DNA from: Streptomyces pactum
GTDB taxonomy: Bacteria; Actinomycetota; Actinomycetes; Streptomycetales; Streptomycetaceae
Reading direction: 5' to 3'
Length of the DNA stretch: 64,000 nucleotides
NCBI RefSeq assembly: GCF_002005225.1
Contig: NZ_CP019724.1
Location: forward strand, 6,217,501 to 6,281,500
Shown: positions 38,286 through 50,210 of the stretch, in pieces
Layout of the letters: every line of letters starts with the position of its first letter
Position numbering within the stretch: position 1 is the stretch's first letter
The notes under the pieces: model-generated
Told to the model about the DNA's origin: nothing
The model's input: only the letters and a program-made list of their open reading frames with translations
Databases searched by the model: none
Program-made: the position numbers and the translations under genes

Positions 38286-40256
38286 TCAGCGGATCGTGAT
38301 GGTGACGGTCGAGCCCTTGGGAGCCGTGTCCCCGCCGTCCACGGACTGGTCCTTCACGGTGTCGCCGAACAGCCCGAGCAGACCGCGGTCCTCGTCCACC
38401 TGGAAGCCGGCGTCCTTCAGCTTCCGCTTGGCGTCGTCCACGCCGTCGCCGACCACGTCCGGGACCTCGATCATCTCCGGGCCCTTGGACACCGTGAGCG
38501 TCACCGTGTCGCCCTCGGCGGCTCGGCTGCCGCGGTCCGGGGTCTGCCGGGCGACCTGTCCCTCGTCGTACTCGGAGTTCACCTGCTCGGTGGCGACCTC
38601 CACCTTCAGGCCGGCCTCCGTCAGCTCGGCCCGCGCGTCGGCCAGGTCGTCGCCGGTGACGTCCGGGACGTCGATCGGGCTGCCCTTGCTGACGACCAGG
38701 GCGACCGCCGAGTCCGCGCGCACCGTGGTGCCCGTCTTCGGCTTCGTGGAGATCACGAAGCCCTTGGGCACCTCCTCGCTGAACGCCCGGGTCACCATGC
38801 CCGGCTCCAGCCCCTCGTCCTCGAGCACGGTCCGCGCCCGGTCCAGCTTGTAGCCCTGGACGTCCGGCAGCTTCACGGTGTCCGGGCCGTCGGAGACGGT
38901 GAACGACACGGCGTCGTTCTTGCGGATGCGGGTGCCCACCCCGGGGTCGGTGCTGATGACCTTGCCGCGCTCCACGGTGTCGCTGTAGGCGTGCCGGACC
39001 TTGCCGACGTCCAGCCCGGAGTCCTCGAGCCGGTCCCGGGCCTGCGCCTCGGTCTTGGACAGCACCGGCGGCACCTTGGTGAACTGGCCGGAGTTGATGT
39101 ACCAGAAGCCCGTGCCGAGGCCGAGCACCAGCAGGACGGCGACGACGATCGCCAGCGGGCCGCGCCGCAGTTCCGGCCGCCGGCGCCGGGGCGGCGCCGG
39201 CGGGGGAGCCGCCAGCCGGCTGGTGCGGTTGATCCCGTCGGCGGGGAATCCGGCGCCCGTGCCGCCGTCCTCGCCCTCGTTCACAGGCAGCGGCCGGGAC
39301 GGGGATCCCCCCGCGGGGGTGGTCAGCGCGCGCGGGATCACGCTGGTGCGGTCCTCGGCGTTGTCGTGCTCCGAGGTGAGGGCCCGCGGCGGAACCGCGT
39401 CCAGTTGGTCCGCGCTCAGCGCCCCGCGGGTCTCACGGGCCTGCGCGAACAGCGCCACCGCGTCGTGCGGCCGGATCTCGGGCTTGCGCGCGGTCGCCGA
39501 GGCGACCAGCTCGTCCAGCTCGTACGCCATCCCCGGCACGGCGGCCGACGGCGGCGGCACGTCCTCGTGCAGATGCTTGTAGAGCACCTGGGCGGGGGAG
39601 TCCCCGTCGTGCGGCTTGCCGCCGGTCAGCATCTCGAACAGGACCACGCCGCACGCGTACACGTCGACCCGCGGGTCGGCGGTGCCGTGCTCGATCTGCT
39701 CGGGCGCCAGGTAGGAGACGGTGCCGAGGACGGCTCCGGTGGTGCTGGTGACCGTGTCCACGGCCCGGACCAGGCCGAAGTCGGCGACCTTGACCCGGCC
39801 GTCGTCGCCTATCAGGACGTTCTCCGGCTTCATGTCCCGGTGCACGAACCCGGCCCGGTGCGCGGCACCGAGCGCGGCCAGCACCGGCTCCAGGATGTCC
39901 AGCGCCGCCCGCGGCCGGAGCGCCCCGCGCTCGCGCAGCACGTCGCGCAGGGTGCAGCCGGCGACGTACTCCATGGCCAGGTAGACGTACGCCCCCTCGG
40001 CCCCCTGGTCGAACACCTGGACGACGTTGGGGTGGTCGAGCCGGGCCACCGACTTCGCCTCGCGGATGAACCGCTCCACGAAGGTGGCGTCGGCCGCGAG
40101 CGTCGGGTGCATCACCTTCAGCGCGAGCACGCGGTCCAGGCGGGTGTCCACGGCCCGGTAGACCGTGGCCATCCCGCCGACCGCGATCCGCGCCTCGACG
40201 CGGTACCGGCCGTCGAGCACCTGCCCGACGAGAGGGTCCTGAAGGGTCGTGTCCAC
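38286..40256 (-). CDS. Transmembrane PASTA Ser/Thr protein kinase (PknL/PknB-like)
   Basis: 656 residues: kinase domain (about 14-275) with glycine-rich loop AVGGMATVYRA, catalytic K47, HRD loop FVHRDMKPEN (D141), DFG 159-161 and activation-loop Thr/Ser at 168-173; a Pro/Arg-rich juxtamembrane linker; one transmembrane helix (about 364-385); four extracellular PASTA domains, which bind muropeptides or lipid II. All catalytic residues are present. GTG start at 40256 with no strong ribosome site. By position near an Rv2175c-like gene and aroH it resembles mycobacterial PknL (Rv2176), which however lacks PASTA domains as I recall; so it may combine roles. Confidence 0.93.
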   Translation of the reverse strand: MDTTLQDPLVGQVLDGRYRVEARIAVGGMATVYRAVDTRLDRVLALKVMHPTLAADATFVERFIREAKSVARLDHPNVVQVFDQGAEGAYVYLAMEYVAGCTLRDVLRERGALRPRAALDILEPVLAALGAAHRAGFVHRDMKPENVLIGDDGRVKVADFGLVRAVDTVTSTTGAVLGTVSYLAPEQIEHGTADPRVDVYACGVVLFEMLTGGKPHDGDSPAQVLYKHLHEDVPPPSAAVPGMAYELDELVASATARKPEIRPHDAVALFAQARETRGALSADQLDAVPPRALTSEHDNAEDRTSVIPRALTTPAGGSPSRPLPVNEGEDGGTGAGFPADGINRTSRLAAPPPAPPRRRRPELRRGPLAIVVAVLLVLGLGTGFWYINSGQFTKVPPVLSKTEAQARDRLEDSGLDVGKVRHAYSDTVERGKVISTDPGVGTRIRKNDAVSFTVSDGPDTVKLPDVQGYKLDRARTVLEDEGLEPGMVTRAFSEEVPKGFVISTKPKTGTTVRADSAVALVVSKGSPIDVPDVTGDDLADARAELTEAGLKVEVATEQVNSEYDEGQVARQTPDRGSRAAEGDTVTLTVSKGPEMIEVPDVVGDGVDDAKRKLKDAGFQVDEDRGLLGLFGDTVKDQSVDGGDTAPKGSTVTITIR

Positions 40257-40505
40257 GCAGCGAGTCTACGAGCCGGCACGGACACCCGGCGCCGCCGCCG
40301 ACGATCGGGGGCGGTACTGCAGCGGTCCTGTGACGTACCCCACCGGGGCCGCGGGCCCTCGTGCCGTGGGGGCGGAGCGGGCGGGCGGTGGGGGCACGTC
40401 CCGCGCGAGCGCGGCCGGGCGCGGGGGTGGCGCCCCGCGAGGGCGGCCGGGCGCGGGGGCGGCACCATGCGAGCGCGGGCAGGGGAACCCGCCCCGCACC
40501 GGTGG

Positions 40506-42696
<2,191 letters not shown>

Positions 42697-42710
42697 GGGC
42701 GTCCAGCCCC

Positions 42711-42800
42711 TCCCTTCGCCGGCATGACCCGGATCAGGTTCGTACGGTCGGAGGCCGCCAGCCTCCCTCTCAGCCCGGTGCGTCCGGGCTCCCGCGAGTG
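42711..42800 (-). promoter_or_regulatory. TPP riboswitch (THI element)
   Basis: Minus-strand sequence begins CACTCGCGGGAGCC, contains the pyrimidine-binding core GGGCTGAGAGGG and the pyrophosphate-binding core CCTGATCCGGGTCATGCCGG, and closes with GCGAAGGGA. These are the invariant THI-box blocks. The thiO ribosome site GAGGGG immediately follows, so ligand-induced closure most likely blocks translation, as usual in actinobacteria. Confidence 0.95.
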
Positions 42801-42857
42801 CTTTACGTTGGCCAGCCTAGCCCGCAGCGCATCGCACTCGTAAGGGAGCCTCCACCC

Positions 42858-43208
42858 GTGGCGCGTTCACTCGACGGTCTCGTCCTCGCCCCCGTCGCCG
42901 ACCAGGCGCCCGGCCAGGTGGGCACGCGCACCCGCTTCACTTACCACGAACAGGACGGTGCCGTATGGGCCGAGTACGCGGGCGGTGACGTCGTCCGCGG
43001 CCGTCTGGTGGGCACCCGGGAGGGTGACCGCCTCGACTTCCGGTACGTGCAGCTCAAGACCGACGGCGGCACGTCGTCGGGACACTGCGTGTCGACCGTC
43101 GTCGACCTGCCGGACGGGCGGGTGCGCCTGGACGAGACCTGGGAGTGGGAGTCGCGGCGGGGCAGCGGGACGAGCGTTGTGGAGCAGGTCACTGCGCACG
43201 GGCACTGA
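42858..43208 (+). CDS. Small conserved protein of unknown function (beta-rich)
   Basis: 116 residues, no signal peptide or TM segment. Alternating strands predicted throughout: TRFTYHEQDGAVWAEYAGGD, VRGRLVGTREGDRLDFRYVQ, GRVRLDETWEWESRRGSG, suggesting a single antiparallel beta barrel. It resembles n-acetylglutamate-synthase-annotated DUF families of short proteins, but I cannot name it. GTG at 42858 has AAGGGAG 9 bases upstream. Divergent from thiO and 31 bp before the flavoprotein gene, perhaps co-transcribed with it. Confidence 0.75.
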   Translation: MARSLDGLVLAPVADQAPGQVGTRTRFTYHEQDGAVWAEYAGGDVVRGRLVGTREGDRLDFRYVQLKTDGGTSSGHCVSTVVDLPDGRVRLDETWEWESRRGSGTSVVEQVTAHGH

Positions 43209-43239
43209 CTGACGGAGGGTCAGTGTCTAAGGTGATCAG

Positions 43240-44511
43240 GTGAGCGAGCAGACGCAGGAGCGGACCCGGGAACGGGGAGCGGACGCGGAGCGCCGCGTGG
43301 TCGTCGTGGGCGCGGGCATGGCGGGTGTGCAGACCGCGGTCGCCCTGCGCGAGCAGGGCTTCACCGGCACCGTGACACTGATCGGCGCGGAGCCGCACCA
43401 GCCGTACGACCGCCCCCCGCTGTCCAAGGCCGTCCTGCTCGGCACGGCCGAGGGCTCCGCCTTCGACGTCGACTTCGAGGCACTCGGCATCACGCTGCGG
43501 CTCGACTGCGAGGCCCTCGGCGTCCGCCCCGGCGCACACGTCCTCGACACCTCCGCCGGGCCCGTGCCCTACGACGTCCTCGTCCTCGCGACCGGCGCCG
43601 AACCGATCCGGCTCCCCGGCGCCGAGGGCGTGCCCGGCGTCCACCTGCTGCGCACCCTGGACGACGCCGAACGGCTGCGCCCGGTGCTCGCCCGGCAGCA
43701 CGACATCGTGGTCGTCGGCGCGGGCTGGATCGGCGCCGAGTTCGCCACCGCCGCGCGGGAGGCGGGCTGCGCCGTGACCGTCGTGGAGGCCGCCGACCGG
43801 CCCCTCGGCGGCGCGCTGCCCGACGAGGTCGCCGCGTCGATGGCCACCTGGTACGCCGACGCGGGCGCCGCATTGCGCACCCACGCGCGCGTGGAACGCG
43901 TCGAGCCCGGCGGCCCCGGGGAACCCGGCCACGTGGTGCTCGACGACGGCTCCCGGCTGCCCGCCGGCGCGGTCGTCGTCGGCATCGGTGCCCGGCCTGC
44001 CACCGCGTGGCTCGCCGGCTCCGGGATCGGTCTCGGCGCGCACGGCGAGGTCCTGGCCGACGACCGCCTGCGCACCTCCGCGCCGGACGTCTACGCGGTC
44101 GGTGACTGCGCCTCCTTCCCGTCCGGCCGCTACGGCGAGCGGCTGCTGGTCCACCACTGGGACAACGCCCTCCAGGGCCCGCGCACGGTCGCCGCCGACA
44201 TCATCGGCGCCGCCACCGGCGAGGCCCCGGCGGCCTACGACCCGGTGCCGTACTTCTGGTCCGAGCAGTTCGGCCGCTTCGTCCAGTACGCCGGTCACCA
44301 CACGGCCGCCGACACCACCCTGTGGCGCGGCGACCCCGCCGGACCCGCCTGGACGGTCTGCTGGCTGCGCGAGGACCGCCTGGTCGCCCTGCTGGCGGTG
44401 GGCCGCCCCCGGGACCTGGCCCAGGGCAAACGCCTGATCCAGGCGGGCGCGACGATGGACCCGCGGCTGCTGGCCGACCCGGCGAGGCCGCTGAAAGCGG
44501 CGACGGCCTAG
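43240..44511 (+). CDS. FAD/NAD(P)-dependent oxidoreductase, ferredoxin-reductase type
   Basis: 423 residues. FAD-binding VVVVGAGMAGVQTAVALREQ, typical PYDRPPLSKAVL, NAD(P)-binding IVVVGAGWIGAEFATAAREA, FAD motif DVYAVGDCAS, and a C-terminal reductase domain with PYFWSEQFG. This is the family of rubredoxin/putidaredoxin reductases that feed P450s or dioxygenases. GTG at 43240 with GGAGGG about 20 bases upstream. No ferredoxin or P450 gene is adjacent, so the partner is unknown. Located between thiO and thiE but has no known thiamine role. Confidence 0.92.
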   Translation: MSEQTQERTRERGADAERRVVVVGAGMAGVQTAVALREQGFTGTVTLIGAEPHQPYDRPPLSKAVLLGTAEGSAFDVDFEALGITLRLDCEALGVRPGAHVLDTSAGPVPYDVLVLATGAEPIRLPGAEGVPGVHLLRTLDDAERLRPVLARQHDIVVVGAGWIGAEFATAAREAGCAVTVVEAADRPLGGALPDEVAASMATWYADAGAALRTHARVERVEPGGPGEPGHVVLDDGSRLPAGAVVVGIGARPATAWLAGSGIGLGAHGEVLADDRLRTSAPDVYAVGDCASFPSGRYGERLLVHHWDNALQGPRTVAADIIGAATGEAPAAYDPVPYFWSEQFGRFVQYAGHHTAADTTLWRGDPAGPAWTVCWLREDRLVALLAVGRPRDLAQGKRLIQAGATMDPRLLADPARPLKAATA

Positions 44512-44520
44512 CCACCGCGC

Positions 44521-44558
44521 CGGAAGCGGCGGCCCGGCTCCGACGGGTCCGGCTTCCG
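44521..44558 (+). terminator. Nested hairpin after the ferredoxin-reductase-like gene
   Basis: CGGAAGC (44521-44527) pairs with GCTTCCG (44552-44558); an inner CCCG/CGGG pair forms within the loop. Begins 9 bp after the stop. Confidence 0.45.
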
Positions 44559-44588
44559 ACTGTCAGTGCCAGATGGCAGGCTTGAGAC

Positions 44589-44954
44589 GTGACCGAGATT
44601 GACGCAAAGATCGATGCTCTCGTGCCTGCCTGGCTCACCGTCCCCGACATCGCCGAGATGCTCGGCGTCGAGGTGACCCGCGTACGCCAGCTCATCAAGG
44701 AAGGCCAGCTCATCGCCGTACGGCGCGGTGAGAACCGCGCGCTGCACATCCCCGCGGCCTTCATCGACGAGGACAAGGTCGTCAAGGGCCTGGTCGGGAC
44801 CCTGACGCTGCTGCGGGACGACGGCTTCACGGCCGAGGAGATGCTGGAGTGGCTCTTCACGCCCGACGAGACCCTGCCCGGCACCCCCGCCCAGGCGCTG
44901 AGCGAGAATCGCGGCACGGAGGTGAAGCGCCGCGCCCAGGCGCTCGCCGTCTGA
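44589..44954 (+). CDS. Rv2175c-family DNA-binding protein
   Basis: 121 residues: N-terminal winged helix-turn-helix (LTVPDIAEMLGVEVTRVRQL, recognition helix then IKEGQLIAVRRGENRALHIP) and a C-terminal helical domain (GTLTLLRDDGFTAEEMLEWL). In M. tuberculosis Rv2175c binds DNA and is phosphorylated by PknL on an N-terminal Thr, which abolishes binding. Here a Thr is at position 2 (MTEIDAK) and another at T17. The PASTA kinase gene lies 4.3 kb away, with thiamine genes inserted between. GTG start; ribosome site weak. Confidence 0.9.
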   Translation: MTEIDAKIDALVPAWLTVPDIAEMLGVEVTRVRQLIKEGQLIAVRRGENRALHIPAAFIDEDKVVKGLVGTLTLLRDDGFTAEEMLEWLFTPDETLPGTPAQALSENRGTEVKRRAQALAV

Positions 44955-45370
44955 CCTGACACACACCGCCCGGCGTACGGGCCGCGACCCACGGCCCTCA
45001 GCGACCGTGACGGCCTCGGCCCGCACGCCACTGCCACGGCCCGGGCCCGCCCGCCACTGCCACGGCCCGGGCCCGCCCGCCACGGCCGCGATCCGCTGCC
45101 GCCGCCCGGCAACCCGGGCCACGGCGCGGTCCGCCGCGGCAACCCGGGCCACGGCGCAGTCCGCCGCGGCCGACCGCGCGCGACGCACAGCGCACCGCCG
45201 GGCCGTCGTGCCCCGCGGTCCGTGCAGCGTGTCGCGGCCGCAGCCCGTATCCCGAGCGCCGCGAAGCGCCCGCGACCTGTACGCCAAGCGCCGCGGCCCA
45301 CCGCCGCGGCCCGTAAGCCAAGGCCGGCGGCCCACCATGGGCCCACGCCACTGACCTGGGGGACACCCGC
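44955..45370. repeat. 416-bp spacer with two short direct-repeat families upstream of thiE
   Basis: A 26-bp unit (core CCACTGCCACGGCCCGGGCC) occurs at 45028 and 45054, and a 30-bp unit (core GGCAACCCGGGCCACGGCGC) at 45108 and 45138. Very GC-rich. No gene and no THI element is visible before thiE, so thiE seems not to be under its own riboswitch. Confidence 0.7.
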
Positions 45371-46027
45371 ATGCACGACAACGCCGCGACCGCCCGCGCC
45401 CGGCTCGCCGACGCCCGGCTCTACCTGTGCACGGACGCCCGCCGCAGCCAGGGCGACCTGCCCGAGTTCCTGGACGCGGTGCTCGCGGGCGGCGTCGACA
45501 TCGTGCAGTTGCGCGACAAGGGCATGGAGGCGGGGGAGGAGCTGGAGCACCTCGAGGTCTTCGCCGACGCCTGCGCCCGCCACGGCAAGCTCCTCGCGGT
45601 GAACGACCGGGCCGATGTCGCCCACGCCGCCCGCGCCGACGTGCTGCACCTCGGGCAGGGTGACCTCCCGGTGCCCGCCGCCCGCGCGATCCTCGGCGAC
45701 GACGTCCTCGTCGGCCGCTCCACGCACGCCGCAGCCGAGGCCGCCGCTGCCGCCGCCCAGGAGGGCGTGGACTACTTCTGCACCGGCCCGTGCTGGCCGA
45801 CCCCCACCAAGCCCGGCCGCCACGCTCCCGGCCTCGACCTGGTCCGTCACACGGCGTCCCTGGGCACCGACCGCCCCTGGTTCGCCATCGGCGGCATCGA
45901 CCTCGGCAACCTCGACGAGGTGCTGGAGGCCGGTGCCCGGCGCGTCGTGGTCGTCCGGGCGATCACCGCGGCGGACGACCCGGGCACGGCCGCGGCCGAG
46001 TTCGCGAAGCGGCTGCGGCGGGCGTAG
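45371..46027 (+). CDS. thiE: Thiamine-phosphate synthase
   Basis: 218 residues, TIM barrel. Motifs [33 protein letters not shown] and [14 protein letters not shown] (phosphate and Mg site), ending with the [14 protein letters not shown] and [12 protein letters not shown] loops. Joins hydroxymethylpyrimidine diphosphate and thiazole phosphate to give thiamine monophosphate. The substrate motif has Cys-Trp where many enzymes have Val-Phe, a mild substitution. ATG at 45371. Divergent in position from thiOSG and 106 bp before metF. Confidence 0.96.
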   Translation: MHDNAATARARLADARLYLCTDARRSQGDLPEFLDAVLAGGVDIVQLRDKGMEAGEELEHLEVFADACARHGKLLAVNDRADVAHAARADVLHLGQGDLPVPAARAILGDDVLVGRSTHAAAEAAAAAAQEGVDYFCTGPCWPTPTKPGRHAPGLDLVRHTASLGTDRPWFAIGGIDLGNLDEVLEAGARRVVVVRAITAADDPGTAAAEFAKRLRRA

Positions 46028-46073
46028 GCCAGTGCCGGAGGCATGTGTCCAAGGGGTGGACAACAAATCGACA

Positions 46074-46094
46074 ATGCGGACAAATATCCCGCAT
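46074..46094 (+). promoter_or_regulatory. Candidate operator before metF
   Basis: Perfect inverted repeat ATGCGG-N9-CCGCAT (46074-46079 and 46089-46094), 40 bp before the metF start, within an AT-richer patch that also repeats GGACAA. Position suits a repressor site over the promoter. Confidence 0.4.
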
Positions 46095-46124
46095 CCGGTT
46101 GGGTGACCGCCGCCCCCTGGCTAA

Positions 46125-47057
<933 letters not shown>

Positions 47058-47113
47058 ACCGGCCGCACATACTTACGACACACTGCGTAACGGCCACTGG
47101 GAGAGGGGCGTAC

Positions 47114-48148
47114 ATGGGCTGGACGGTCCTCTACATCGCGTTCGGCGTCGTCGCACTGTGGCTGCTCGGTGAGGTGCTGCTGCAGTACAAGGCGCGGCTG
47201 CGCTGGCGGCTGCTCGCCTTCGGCGGCTTCGCCGGCGTCGTGGCCGGTGTGCTCATGTCGAACGTGATCGTCATCGGGCTGGGCGCGGCCGCCTTCGCGG
47301 TCGGCCAGACCTACGTCACGCTGTCGTTCCGCCGCGGCTTCGAGGCGGGCTGGGCGGTCAACGCCCCCGCCGGCCTCGTCGGCAGGCGCGGCCGTCCCGA
47401 ACGCGGCCGCCAGGAGCCGACGTTGGAGGTCTCCGGTCTCGAGGCGGCCGAGGGCGGCAGGGACGACCACGAGGCCTACGGCGAGCATGCGCAGGGCCAC
47501 GCACCGGGCGGGGCACCGGGCCAGGGCGGCCCGTCCCACGGCCGCGACGACTACGGCAACGACGACTACGGCCGCGACGACTACGACCGCGACGACGTCT
47601 TCACTCCGGCCCGCCCCGCCGACCCGACGGCCGCGGAGACCACCGCCGTCTACGAGCCGCAGCCCATGCCGGACGACACCGGCACGTACGGCGTGTACGC
47701 CGACGCCGGCTACGGCCACGACCAACAGGCACCGGCCGCGGCCGCGCAGGGCGCCGACCCGTCCTACACCTACGACTACTCGGGCTACGGGCAGCAGGGC
47801 TACGGCTACGACAGCGGTGCCCAGCAGCAGTACGCCGCCTACTCCGACCCGTACATCGGCACCCCCACCTACGGCGGGGCGCCGTACGACACCGGCGGCT
47901 ACGACACGAGCGGTGGCCAGCAGTACGGCCAGCAGGGCTACGGGCAGGACCAGTACGCCACCGGCACGCACGGCGGCTACGGCGGCGAGACCCCGGCCGC
48001 CGGCGTGTGGGTGCCGCAGCAGCGCAGCACCGACGACCCCTACGGCGGCGAACTCCCGCCGGAGCAGACGTATCCGTACCAGGGCGACGGCCAGACGCAG
48101 GGCCAGGGTCAGGGCGGCCAGGGCTACGACGAGCAGTACCGCTTCTGA
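47114..48148 (+). CDS. Membrane protein with long Tyr/Gly/Gln/Asp-rich disordered tail
   Basis: 344 residues. Two or three N-terminal transmembrane helices (about 2-20, 32-52, 53-70: VLYIAFGVVALWLLGEVLLQ, LLAFGGFAGVVAGVLMSNVI), a basic segment RRGRPERGRQ, then about 240 residues of low complexity: DDYGRDDYDRDD, then GYGQQGYGYDSG, QQYGQQGYGQDQY and a GQTQGQGQGGQGYDEQYRF end. No enzyme motif. ATG at 47114 follows GAGAGGGG. Composition resembles prion-like domains that self-associate. I know it as a conserved streptomycete membrane protein of unknown role. Confidence 0.85.
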   Translation: MGWTVLYIAFGVVALWLLGEVLLQYKARLRWRLLAFGGFAGVVAGVLMSNVIVIGLGAAAFAVGQTYVTLSFRRGFEAGWAVNAPAGLVGRRGRPERGRQEPTLEVSGLEAAEGGRDDHEAYGEHAQGHAPGGAPGQGGPSHGRDDYGNDDYGRDDYDRDDVFTPARPADPTAAETTAVYEPQPMPDDTGTYGVYADAGYGHDQQAPAAAAQGADPSYTYDYSGYGQQGYGYDSGAQQQYAAYSDPYIGTPTYGGAPYDTGGYDTSGGQQYGQQGYGQDQYATGTHGGYGGETPAAGVWVPQQRSTDDPYGGELPPEQTYPYQGDGQTQGQGQGGQGYDEQYRF

Positions 48149-48152
48149 CGTC

Positions 48153-48183
48153 CGCTCAGGGGCTCGGCGGCGGCCCCTGAGCG
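48153..48183. terminator. 11-bp perfect stem between convergent genes
   Basis: CGCTCAGGGGC (48153-48163), 9-nt loop, GCCCCTGAGCG (48173-48183). It lies 5 bp after the membrane-protein stop and 42 bp before the convergent stop; likely works in both directions. Confidence 0.75.
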
Positions 48184-48224
48184 CGCACGTCGGCCGCCGA
48201 CCGCGCGCACCGGCCCTCGGCCGC

Positions 48225-49721
48225 TCACTGGGAGCCCCGGAACTCCGGTCCCTCCACGATCAGTCCGGCGACCAGCGCGCCCGACATGCCCGCGTGCGGC
48301 AGCCCTCCACCGGGGTGCGACCACCCGCCGACCGTGAACAGCCCGCCCGTGCGCGTGCCGTTCGACGGGTGCAGCAGCCGCCCGCCGGCACCCGCCAGCG
48401 CCGGCACCGGAATCGCGCCGTCCGCCACGCCGGTCGCCGCCGCGACATCGGCCGGGGTGCGCACCTCGTGCCACAGGAGACGGTCGCGCAGACCCGGTAT
48501 CGCCCGCTCGGCGGCCTCGACGAGGCGCTCGACGAGGTCCTCGCCGTCCGCCCCGCAGCCCGCGGGCACCACCGAGGAGAGGGTGACCGCCTCGTGGTCC
48601 GCGTCCGGGACCAGTGCGGGGTCCTCGGGCCGCAGGACCGTGACGGTCGGGCGCGCGGGCGGACGGGGTGCCGGGCCGAACAGCGCCTCCAACTCGGCCT
48701 CGCGGTCCGGCGCGTGCACCACCGTACGGTGGGCGGTGCCCTCCGGCCGGCCGCCCCGCAGCGCAAGCAGCACCGTCAGCCGGCTCGCCCCACCGCGCTG
48801 CGGCGGCACCTCGCCGTCGCCCCGCACCGCCGGTCCGCCGCAGAGGCGGTCCAGCACACCGGGCGCCACACCGGCGACCACGAACTCCGCCTCCGCCGCC
48901 CCGTCGCCGGCCAGCTCCACGCCCGCCACCCGGCCGTCCTTCTCGACGATTCCGGTGACCTCGGTGTCGAAGTGGAACTCGACCCGGCGGGCCAGGCACC
49001 GCTCGTACACCGCCCGCGCCAGCTCCCGCAGACCGCCGTGCACGTACCACATGCCGAAGGCGTACTCCATGTACGGCAGGACGGCGGTGTTCGCCGGCGC
49101 GGTCCGGGGGTCCAGACCGTGGGCGAGCGCGTGGCTCTCCAGGAGGGCGGCGAGCCGGGCGTCCCGCAGTTCCCAGGCACCGACCTCGGCGAGCGTGCCG
49201 GCCCGGCGGGTGCGCAGGAGCCGCTTGTGCGGGACCGCGGGGTAGGGCTCGCGCTCGGCCAGCACCCCCCAGTTCGGCCACAGCGGCTCCTCCAGGAGCG
49301 GGCGGCGTGTCCGGTCCCAGGTCTCCCGGGCCCGCACCAGAAAGTCGCCCCATCGCCGCGCGGCGGCCGGACCGAGTGCCCCGCCCAGGGCGGCGACGAC
49401 GCCCGCCCGTGACGCGTTCGGCAGGGGGACCTCCGTTCCGTCCGCGAACACGTGCCGTGACGACGGGTCGACCTGGACCAGCTCGACACAGGACTCCAGC
49501 GGCTCCTTGCCGGTCTTGACGAACAGATCGCGCCAGACCGCGGGCAGCGGCAGCAGACCGGGGCCGGTGTCGAAGGAGAAGCCGTCCCGCTCGACGCGGC
49601 GCAGGGCCCCGCCGTACGTACCGGTCCGCTCGTACACCGCCACCCGGTGGCCCGCGACGGCCAGCCGGGCGGCGGCCGCCATCGCGCCCATCCCGGCGCC
49701 GATCACCGCAATCCGTGCCAT
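48225..49721 (-). CDS. FAD-dependent desaturase/isomerase-like oxidoreductase (phytoene desaturase family)
   Basis: 498 residues. N-terminal FAD-binding RIAVIGAGMGAMAAAARLAV with the following YERTGTYGGALRR; the substrate domain has DTGPGLLPLPAVWRDLF, and the C-terminal flavin segment is GLFTVGGWSHPGGGLPHAGM. These are CrtI/CrtO hallmarks. No other carotenoid genes are near, and some actinobacterial relatives have unknown substrates, so carotenoid chemistry is not proven. ATG at 49721 gives the standard N-terminus. TetR gene lies upstream on the same strand. Confidence 0.88.
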   Translation of the reverse strand: MARIAVIGAGMGAMAAAARLAVAGHRVAVYERTGTYGGALRRVERDGFSFDTGPGLLPLPAVWRDLFVKTGKEPLESCVELVQVDPSSRHVFADGTEVPLPNASRAGVVAALGGALGPAAARRWGDFLVRARETWDRTRRPLLEEPLWPNWGVLAEREPYPAVPHKRLLRTRRAGTLAEVGAWELRDARLAALLESHALAHGLDPRTAPANTAVLPYMEYAFGMWYVHGGLRELARAVYERCLARRVEFHFDTEVTGIVEKDGRVAGVELAGDGAAEAEFVVAGVAPGVLDRLCGGPAVRGDGEVPPQRGGASRLTVLLALRGGRPEGTAHRTVVHAPDREAELEALFGPAPRPPARPTVTVLRPEDPALVPDADHEAVTLSSVVPAGCGADGEDLVERLVEAAERAIPGLRDRLLWHEVRTPADVAAATGVADGAIPVPALAGAGGRLLHPSNGTRTGGLFTVGGWSHPGGGLPHAGMSGALVAGLIVEGPEFRGSQ

Positions 49722-50210
49722 GCCAGGGACTTTATCCGCCGCCGCCGACACTCCGGTCCCAGGGGCCGCCGGGCCGTACACCTGCGGGAACGGCCGGTGA
49801 GGGGGCCGACCTGAGTACCGCGACGGGCGCGCGGGTGACCGGATGGGAGCGCGCCGCCGTGAGCCGGGGTGCGGACGTCTGAGTACCCGTACCTAGCCGC
49901 CCGGATGAGTACGCGCGCGGATGGGGCCCGGCCCGCGTGGACGAGAGAGTGGAGACACGGAGAGGGGCACGGCTCCGGAACCGGCGACACGGGGCGCCGG
50001 AACGGAGCCGGGCCCGCGATCCGCTCCTTCCGCCGGCCGCGGTCGGCGGGAGCGAGGCACGGGGGAGCCCGGGGGAACGACCGCGAACGGGGGTTCCAAC
50101 GGGGGGACGTACGGGGGAGCGAAAGAAGGCGCCGGTCCGACGGCGGCCCGCGGGGGACGCGGCCACCACGGACCGGCGCTCTTCGTGCCCGACCGGCGGA
50201 GCGAGGTGCC
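49722..50210. promoter_or_regulatory. 489-bp spacer with three TGAGTAC boxes
   Basis: TGAGTAC occurs at 49812, 49880 and 49906. The middle one reads TGAGTACCCGTACCTA, a near-palindrome resembling the reported MacR site TGAGTAC-n2-GTACTCA. All lie 90-190 bp upstream of the desaturase-like gene start. The rest of the spacer is GC-rich with no credible gene; open frames there lack family features. Confidence 0.5.

Noticed and set aside
44955..45370. TPP riboswitch before thiE
   Set aside because: No CTGAGA or CCTGAT...CATGCC blocks are present; only GC-rich direct repeats.
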